Assembly (NCBI GenBank): GCA_022763925.1
Contig: JALERW010000002.1
Coordinates: 1-40,456 of the forward strand
Origin: Lachnospiraceae bacterium
GTDB taxonomy: Bacteria > Bacillota > Clostridia > Lachnospirales > Lachnospiraceae
Direction of reading: 5' to 3'
DNA: 40,456 bases
A model generated the notes under the pieces. It ran no database searches, had not been told where the DNA came from, and was given only the letters and a program-made list of their open reading frames with translations. The position numbers and the translations under genes are program-made. Positions 36,030 through 40,456 of the stretch are shown here, piece after piece; within the stretch, counting starts at the first letter, position 1; every line of letters begins with the position of its first letter.

Positions 36030-38105
36030 ATGGCAAAGTATCTGGTCATTGTAGAATCACCTGCAAAGGTGAAGACAATCAAGAAATTTCTCGGGACGAA
36101 CTATGAGGTTGCGGCTTCCAACGGACATGTGCGGGATCTGCCGAAGAGCCAGCTGGGAATCGATGTGGAGCATGGATTTGAACCGAAATATATAACCATC
36201 CGCGGGAAGGGGGACATTCTTGCCAATCTGAGAAAGCTGGCGAAGAAGGCTGATAAGGTATATCTGGCAACCGACCCGGACCGTGAAGGTGAAGCCATTT
36301 CCTGGCATTTGTCCAAGGCACTGAAGCTGGAAGATAAGAAGATGTACCGGATCACCTTTAATGAGATCACGAAGACTGCGGTAAAGGCTTCCCTGAAGCA
36401 GCCGCGGGATATTGACATGAATCTGGTGGATGCACAGCAGGCCAGAAGGATCCTGGATCGTATGGTGGGCTACGAGATTTCTCCTCTGTTGTGGCAGAAG
36501 GTAAAGAGAGGCTTAAGTGCCGGCCGTGTACAGTCGGTGGCCCTGCGCATCATTGCGGACCGTGAGGAAGAGATCAACAATTTCATCCCCGAAGAATACT
36601 GGACACTGGATGCACAGTTTGGCCTTAAGGGGGAAAAGAAACCTCTGACAGCAAGATTTTACGGGACCCGTGATCAGAAGCTGGAAATCGGCAGTGAAGC
36701 ACAGATGAAAAAAATCCTTATGGATCTGGAGGGAGCCAGCTATTCGGTCAGTGAGGTGCGTAAGGGTGAACGGACGAAGAAGGCCCCGCTTCCCTTTACC
36801 ACCAGTACCCTTCAGCAGGAAGCGGCCAAGGTGCTGAATTTCTCCACGCAGAAGACCATGCGGCTGGCACAGCAGCTTTATGAGGGCGTGGATATCAAGG
36901 GCAACGGAACCGTCGGTGTCATTACGTACCTGCGTACCGATTCCGTCCGTATTTCCGAGGAGGCACAGAAGGCGGCAAAGGAGTATATTACTGAGGTCTA
37001 CGGCCAGGAGTTTGCGGCGGTTGCAGAGCCTGCGGCAAAGGAGGGCAAGAAGATCCAGGATGCTCATGAAGCGATTCGTCCCACGGATATTCGCAGAACA
37101 CCGGAACAGATGAAGGAGTCTCTGACCAGAGACCAGTACCGCCTGTATCAGCTGATCTGGAAACGGTTTACGGCAAGCCGTATGAGCCCTGCTGTATTTG
37201 AAACCACATCCGTAAAAATTGACGGAGGAGCCTACCGTTTTGCTGTCTCGGCTTCCAGGGTGAAGTTTGAAGGCTATCGTACGGTATATATGTCCGAAGA
37301 TGAATGTCGGGTGGAAAGCAATACGCTGGTGAACGGCATCGACAGGGATTCGGTCCTTACCTTCCGGAATTTTGATTATAAGCAGCACTTTACCCAGCCC
37401 CCGGCTCACTATACGGAAGCTTCTCTCGTTAAGACGCTGGAGGAGCTTGGAATCGGACGGCCGAGCACCTATTCTCCTACGATTACTACCATCATTGCCA
37501 GACGCTATGTGGCGAAGGAAAATAAGAATCTGTACATCACAGAGCTGGGTGAGGTGGTCAACTCCATGATGGTACAGGCATTTCCGAGTATTGTGGATGT
37601 GAACTTTACGGCAAATCTGGAATCTCTGCTTGACGGTATCGGAGACGGGCTGATCTCCTGGAAGACGGTAGTGGAGAATTTCTATCCGGATCTGGAAGAG
37701 TCAGTACAGAGGGCGAAGGAAGAACTGAAGGAAGTGAAGATCGAAGATGAGGTAACGGATGTTATCTGTGAGCAGTGCGGCAGAAATATGGTCGTGAAGT
37801 ACGGCCCTCACGGAAAATTTCTCGCCTGCCCGGGTTTCCCGGATTGCAGAAATACAAAGCCTTATCTTGAGAAAACAGGTATTCCCTGTCCAAAGTGCGG
37901 AAAGGAAATCGTAATCCGCAAAACGAAAAAAGGCAGGAGATATTACGGCTGTGAGGCTGCTCCGGAATGCGATTTTATGTCCTGGCAGAAGCCGTCAAAG
38001 GAAAAATGCCCTCAGTGCGGAAGTATCCTTCTGGAAAAGGGAAATAAGCTCGTCTGCTCCAGAGAAGGCTGTGGCTATGTGATGGTGAAAGAAAATAAGG
38101 AATAA
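36030..38105 (+). CDS. topA: DNA topoisomerase I (type IA)
   Basis: A 691-aa enzyme relaxing negative supercoils. The TOPRIM domain begins LVIVESPAKVKTIKKFLG and has ATDPDREGEAISWHL (acidic Mg site). The cleavage-domain catalytic tyrosine is Tyr300 in GVITYLRTDSVRIS, with SAGRVQSVALRII upstream. The C-terminus has three four-cysteine zinc ribbons, beginning CEQCGRNM, CPKCGKEI and CPQCGSIL. The start ATG at 36030 has GGAGGG 10 bases upstream. An in-frame ATG at 36012 lies on top of that site and was rejected. dprA-topA adjacency is widespread in Firmicutes. In Bacillus trmFO, xerC and clpQY separate topA from codY; here codY follows directly. Confidence 0.97.
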   Translation: MAKYLVIVESPAKVKTIKKFLGTNYEVAASNGHVRDLPKSQLGIDVEHGFEPKYITIRGKGDILANLRKLAKKADKVYLATDPDREGEAISWHLSKALKLEDKKMYRITFNEITKTAVKASLKQPRDIDMNLVDAQQARRILDRMVGYEISPLLWQKVKRGLSAGRVQSVALRIIADREEEINNFIPEEYWTLDAQFGLKGEKKPLTARFYGTRDQKLEIGSEAQMKKILMDLEGASYSVSEVRKGERTKKAPLPFTTSTLQQEAAKVLNFSTQKTMRLAQQLYEGVDIKGNGTVGVITYLRTDSVRISEEAQKAAKEYITEVYGQEFAAVAEPAAKEGKKIQDAHEAIRPTDIRRTPEQMKESLTRDQYRLYQLIWKRFTASRMSPAVFETTSVKIDGGAYRFAVSASRVKFEGYRTVYMSEDECRVESNTLVNGIDRDSVLTFRNFDYKQHFTQPPAHYTEASLVKTLEELGIGRPSTYSPTITTIIARRYVAKENKNLYITELGEVVNSMMVQAFPSIVDVNFTANLESLLDGIGDGLISWKTVVENFYPDLEESVQRAKEELKEVKIEDEVTDVICEQCGRNMVVKYGPHGKFLACPGFPDCRNTKPYLEKTGIPCPKCGKEIVIRKTKKGRRYYGCEAAPECDFMSWQKPSKEKCPQCGSILLEKGNKLVCSREGCGYVMVKENKE

Positions 38106-38169
38106 AGAAAAAAACAGGAGAAAATTTAAAAAATTTACAAAAATAGTCTGATAATAGGAAAAAGCAATC

Positions 38170-38198
38170 TTGCCTAATCGTTAATTGTGTGCTAAACT
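38170..38198 (+). promoter_or_regulatory. Candidate promoter of codY
   Basis: TTGCCT (38170-38175), a 17-base spacer and TAAACT (38193-38198), within the 190-base AT-rich gap between topA and codY. No topA terminator was recognised in this gap, so read-through is also possible. Confidence 0.5.
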
Positions 38199-38295
38199 CT
38201 AAATTAAGAATAAAAAATTCGAAAATTCCGAAATAACCACAAATTCAGACGGCGAAAGTCAGAAGCAGAGAGAAATGGGAAAGGACAGGGGTGAA

Positions 38296-39072
38296 ATGAG
38301 CGTACAATTATTAGATAAGACGAGGAAGATTAATAAGCTTCTGCACAACAATAATTCCAGCAAGGTCGTATTTAACGATATCTGTGATGTGCTGACCGAG
38401 ATTCTCGATTCCAATGTGCTTGTCATCAGCAGGAAGGGAAAGATTCTCGGAGTAAGTGCATGTGAGGGTGTGGAAGAGATTACGGAACTGATTTCCGACA
38501 AGGTGGGAGGATATATTGATCCGCTGTTGAATGAACGACTCCTAGGAGTACTGTCCACAAAAGAAAATGTGAATCTGGAGACCCTTGGATTCGGCCCGGA
38601 GGTCAAGAAATATCAGGCAATTATCACACCCATTGATATTGCCGGTGAGCGTCTGGGAACACTGTTTCTGTATAAATGCGGAGACCAGTATGAGATTGAT
38701 GATATCATTTTGAGTGAATACGGAACAACGGTAGTCGGACTGGAAATGATGCGTTCCGTGAATGAGGAGAATGCGGAGGAGAACCGGAAGATCCAGATCG
38801 TGAAATCTGCGATCAGCACGCTTTCCTTTTCGGAGCTGGAAGCAATCATCCATATTTTTGATGAGCTGGACGGCAAAGAGGGGATCCTTGTTGCAAGCAA
38901 GATCGCGGATCGTGTCGGGATTACCAGATCCGTCATTGTCAATGCCCTGCGGAAGTTTGAAAGTGCAGGTGTGATTGAATCCAGATCCTCCGGTATGAAG
39001 GGAACCTATATCAAGGTCATCAATGATGTGATCTTTGACGAGCTGGAAGAGATCAAGAAACAGAAAAAATAA
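38296..39072 (+). CDS. codY: GTP- and BCAA-sensing pleiotropic repressor CodY
   Basis: A 258-aa global regulator. The N-terminal GAF domain (MSVQLLDKTRKINKLL to about 155) binds branched-chain amino acids. The C-terminal winged helix is SKIADRVGITRSVIVNALRKFESAGVIESRSSGMKGTYIKV, nearly identical to characterised CodY. With GTP and Ile/Val/Leu bound it represses amino-acid uptake, biosynthesis and stationary-phase genes. The ATG at 38296 gives the standard N-terminus and length (Bacillus 259 aa) and follows AGGGGTGAA. An in-frame ATG at 38275 would add MGKDRGE and has only a weak site. Two hairpins follow. Confidence 0.97.
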   Translation: MSVQLLDKTRKINKLLHNNNSSKVVFNDICDVLTEILDSNVLVISRKGKILGVSACEGVEEITELISDKVGGYIDPLLNERLLGVLSTKENVNLETLGFGPEVKKYQAIITPIDIAGERLGTLFLYKCGDQYEIDDIILSEYGTTVVGLEMMRSVNEENAEENRKIQIVKSAISTLSFSELEAIIHIFDELDGKEGILVASKIADRVGITRSVIVNALRKFESAGVIESRSSGMKGTYIKVINDVIFDELEEIKKQKK

Positions 39073-39093
39073 CTGCCTGTGTATATCAGGCAG
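39073..39093 (+). repeat. Hairpin directly at the codY stop codon
   Basis: CTGCCTG (39073-39079), 7-base loop, CAGGCAG (39087-39093), a 7-bp perfect stem starting at the first base after the stop. There is no T-run, so it is more likely a 3'-end stabilising element than a terminator. Confidence 0.6.
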
Positions 39094-39110
39094 ACCATAA
39101 GGCGGAAAGC

Positions 39111-39146
39111 GGGGGACTGTGTTCGATAAGGCAGCCCCCTGTTTTT
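39111..39146 (+). terminator. Intrinsic terminator of codY
   Basis: GGGGG-A-CTG (39111-39119) pairs with CAG-CCCCC (39132-39139) with one bulged A, followed by TG and T5 at 39142-39146. A clear rho-independent terminator. Confidence 0.85.
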
Positions 39147-39169
39147 GAGAAAAGCTTAGAGGAGCATCT

Positions 39170-39970
39170 ATGAGAAAAAAAGCAGTTTTTTTTGATATTG
39201 ACGGTACCCTGTATGATTTTCGTACGGGAATCTGTGACAGCACGAAGGAAGCAGTAAGGAAGCTGAAGGAAAATGGTCATTATGCGTTTATCTGTACCGG
39301 AAGGACAATGGCAAGCATTTTTGACCGGGAGCTGCTTTCCATGGGCTTTGACGGCCTCGTGGCAGGCTGCGGGACATATATTGTAAATGAAGGAAGGCTG
39401 CTTTTAAATTATGAAATTCCGGAAGAGAAGCTGAAGGAAGTCCTCGATATTATGGAAACTTTCCGGATGACGCCGGTTCTGGAAGGAGAAAACTATCTGT
39501 ATTACTGCAGAGAGGATTATGTGGTGAAGCATCAGGATGCTTATATGATCAATATGGAACACCTGATTCCGGAACGACTGCGGGAGCTTGACGGGTTAAG
39601 GATCGATGAACTGCATGTGAATAAGTTCTGCGTTCTCTGTGAGGATCCGGTGCTGGCGAAGGAGGGGCTTTCGCTTCTTTCCCGGGACTTCGATATCATG
39701 CATCTTTCCGAGGACCGGAAAGAATTTGCCCCGAAAGGCTACAACAAAGGAACCGGAATGGAGCGGATGTGCAGCAGGATCGGTGTGGAACGGTTTGATA
39801 CCTATGCATTCGGTGACAGTGAAAATGACCTGGACATGCTGAAATATGCAGGGGTCGGAATCGCCATGGGAAATGGTGTGATGGCGGCAAAGGAAGCGGC
39901 AGATTATGTAACCCGGCCAATCAACGAGCACGGCATTTATGCAGGACTGAAAGAGTTCGGACTGATCTGA
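39170..39970 (+). CDS. Cof-type HAD-IIB family hydrolase
   Basis: A 266-aa cytoplasmic phosphatase of the haloacid dehalogenase superfamily, subclass IIB. Motif I is FFDIDGTLYDF (nucleophile Asp), motif II ICTGRTMASIF, motif III the Lys in GYNKGTGMERM, and motif IV AFGDSENDLDMLKYAGVGIAMGNG. A type C2 cap lies between motifs II and III. Relatives dephosphorylate sugar phosphates, nucleotides or FMN; the specific substrate is not predictable. The start ATG follows TTAGAGGAG. It sits alone between the codY terminator and the T-box promoter. Confidence 0.94.
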   Translation: MRKKAVFFDIDGTLYDFRTGICDSTKEAVRKLKENGHYAFICTGRTMASIFDRELLSMGFDGLVAGCGTYIVNEGRLLLNYEIPEEKLKEVLDIMETFRMTPVLEGENYLYYCREDYVVKHQDAYMINMEHLIPERLRELDGLRIDELHVNKFCVLCEDPVLAKEGLSLLSRDFDIMHLSEDRKEFAPKGYNKGTGMERMCSRIGVERFDTYAFGDSENDLDMLKYAGVGIAMGNGVMAAKEAADYVTRPINEHGIYAGLKEFGLI

Positions 39971-39991
39971 AGAAAAAATTTTTAAAAAATA

Positions 39992-40020
39992 TTGACAAAT
40001 ATTTGAAATTGGAATAGAAC
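39992..40020 (+). promoter_or_regulatory. SigA promoter of the T-box leader
   Basis: Consensus TTGACA (39992-39997), a 17-base spacer and TAGAAC (40015-40020). Transcription would start near 40027, just before T-box stem I. Confidence 0.75.
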
Positions 40021-40040
40021 CGCTTTAACATGATAAACCG

Positions 40041-40311
40041 TTGAACAGGAGAAGTAACTGTCGGAATACTTCCAGAGAGTCGCCGGTAGGTGGAAGGGCG
40101 ATAAGTGAGGATGGCAGTGAATGGACCTGTGAGGGCAGCCCGAACTCCTCGGAAAGTAGGCGCTGACGGGAACTTCATCCGTTATCAAAGAAGTGCATAT
40201 GATGGTATGCAGGGAGAGTGGATATGTGAAGAGCATATCAATTTGGGTGGTATCGCAGAAGTGTAAGCTTTTGTCCCATATAAGTAGTTATATGGGATGG
40301 AAGCTTTTTTT
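40041..40311 (+). ncRNA. T-box riboswitch, specifier TGG (tryptophan)
   Basis: A complete T-box leader that senses uncharged tRNA and controls a gene beyond the window. Stem I base: ACAGG (40045-40049) with CCTGT (40126-40130). The specifier loop is AGAAGTA (40050-40056) opposite GAATGGA (40119-40125), closed above by ACTGTC/GGCAGT. In the usual GAA-NNN-ACC context the specifier is TGG at 40122-40124, i.e. Trp. AGAGAG (40074-40079) and GGTGGAA mark the distal stem I. A stem III-like helix is TGACGG/CCGTTA (40164-40184). The T-box core is TGGGTGGTATCGC (40244-40256). Its TGGG can pair with CCCA at 40275-40278 to form the antiterminator, competing with the terminator. Likely target: trpS or a tryptophan biosynthesis or transport gene. 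Confidence 0.93.
40265..40311 (+). terminator. Regulated terminator of the T-box leader
   Basis: The left arm 40265-40283 (AAGCTTTTGTCCCATATAA) pairs with 40288-40306 around loop GTAG, including a 9-bp perfect inner stem CCCATATAA/TTATATGGG and three G-U pairs. T7 runs from 40305 to 40311. Its 5' arm shares CCCA with the antiterminator. Confidence 0.92.
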
Positions 40312-40352
40312 GTTTCATAGGAAATTCCTTCGGATTTCCTATGAAACAAAAA
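40307..40352. repeat. 19-bp perfect palindrome directly abutting the T-box terminator
   Basis: The left arm 40307-40325 (TTTTTGTTTCATAGGAAAT) and right arm 40334-40352 are exact reverse complements around an 8-base loop TCCTTCGG. The left arm begins inside the terminator T-run. There is no downstream T-run, so it is not a second terminator in the plus direction. First unit of a block of consecutive palindromes. Confidence 0.85.
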
Positions 40353-40424
40353 CACTCCGTGGGGATGCGCAGAAACGCATATGGAAAATTGTCACTTCGT
40401 GACATGCGTTTCGCGCCAAAGTGT
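40352..40424. repeat. Nested compound palindrome
   Basis: The outer pair is ACACT (40352-40356) with AGTGT (40420-40424). The middle pair is GCGC-A-GAAACGCAT (40367-40380) with ATGCGTTTCGCGC (40404-40416), one bulged A. The inner hairpin is GTCAC-TTC-GTGAC (40391-40403). No open reading frame with a ribosome site and family resemblance is present. The architecture resembles a palindromic mobile or dispersed repeat or a structured RNA. Confidence 0.75.
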
Positions 40425-40429
40425 ACAAG

Positions 40430-40447
40430 TCCCTCATGAGTGAGGGA
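40430..40447. repeat. Short palindrome near the window end
   Basis: TCCCTCA (40430-40436), loop TGAG, TGAGGGA (40441-40447): a 7-bp perfect stem. Third unit of the palindrome block; the sequence continues past the window edge. Confidence 0.7.
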
Positions 40448-40456
40448 TATAGGGAG

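Noticed and set aside
38205-38235. Possible CodY box in front of codY (AAAAATTCGAAAATT)
   Set aside because: Only the right half GAAAATT matches AATTTTCWGAAAATT; the left half has five mismatches in very AT-rich DNA, so it is not distinguishable from chance.
40193-40402. Small plus-strand open frame across the T-box and palindrome block
   Set aside because: It runs through the T-box core, the terminator and palindromes, which fully explain the sequence; no credible ribosome site.

Overview
The window reads as a chromosomal core-genome segment of an anaerobic, endospore-forming Firmicute of class Clostridia, most likely Lachnospiraceae. Gram-positive markers are PolC, CodY, HrcA with a perfect CIRCE operator, IreB, RNase J, a T-box leader, an intact sporulation sigma factor K and a TAXI-type TRAP transporter. 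The family-level placement is inference from gene content and gene order. No phage, transposase, CRISPR array, rRNA or tRNA was seen.

Layout. 1-1258: the tail of an amino-acid ABC transporter ATPase and a convergent metallo-beta-lactamase-fold hydrolase. 1281-6929: ispG and polC. 6971-12143: the hrcA-grpE-dnaK-dnaJ heat-shock operon behind a SigA-type promoter and CIRCE, with an 18-bp perfect hairpin between dnaK and dnaJ. 12133-13451: an EamA-type transporter starting inside the end of dnaJ, then a flavin-reductase-like protein. 13448-15663: a two-gene COG0523 (CobW-like) locus. One protein carries a very His-rich metal-binding insert. The other appears to be a G-domain fused to a YcgQ/DUF1980-like C-terminal domain. 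15681-17434: yvcK and yaaA, whose coding regions overlap tail to tail.

17546-21714: prmA-rsmE-cysteine desulfurase-thiI, a translation/RNA-modification operon in which the desulfurase probably feeds sulfur to ThiI for 4-thiouridine. 21716-22093: an opposing HPr-like gene without the phosphorylatable histidine. 22157-29162: a long co-directional run of mtaB, ireB, ruvX, a DUF1292 gene, a Fur-family regulator, rnj, a truncated MltG-like protein, a TrmR-like methyltransferase and a U32 (TrhP-like) protein. 29204-29927: sigK with no pro-peptide and a SigK/SigE-like promoter. 29906-33196: a TAXI-TRAP transporter with a near-perfect 24-nt palindrome upstream and a hairpin between binding protein and permease.

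33179-39146: yifB/comM, dprA, topA and codY, so DNA uptake/processing and topology genes sit next to the nutrient-sensing global repressor. 39170-39970: a Cof-type HAD phosphatase. 39992-40311: a complete T-box riboswitch whose specifier reads TGG (Trp), with its own promoter and terminator. The gene it controls lies beyond the window. 40307-40447: a block of nested palindromes between the T-box terminator and that unseen gene. It is the least explained sequence in the window, together with the dnaK-dnaJ hairpin and the COG0523/DUF1980-like fusion.
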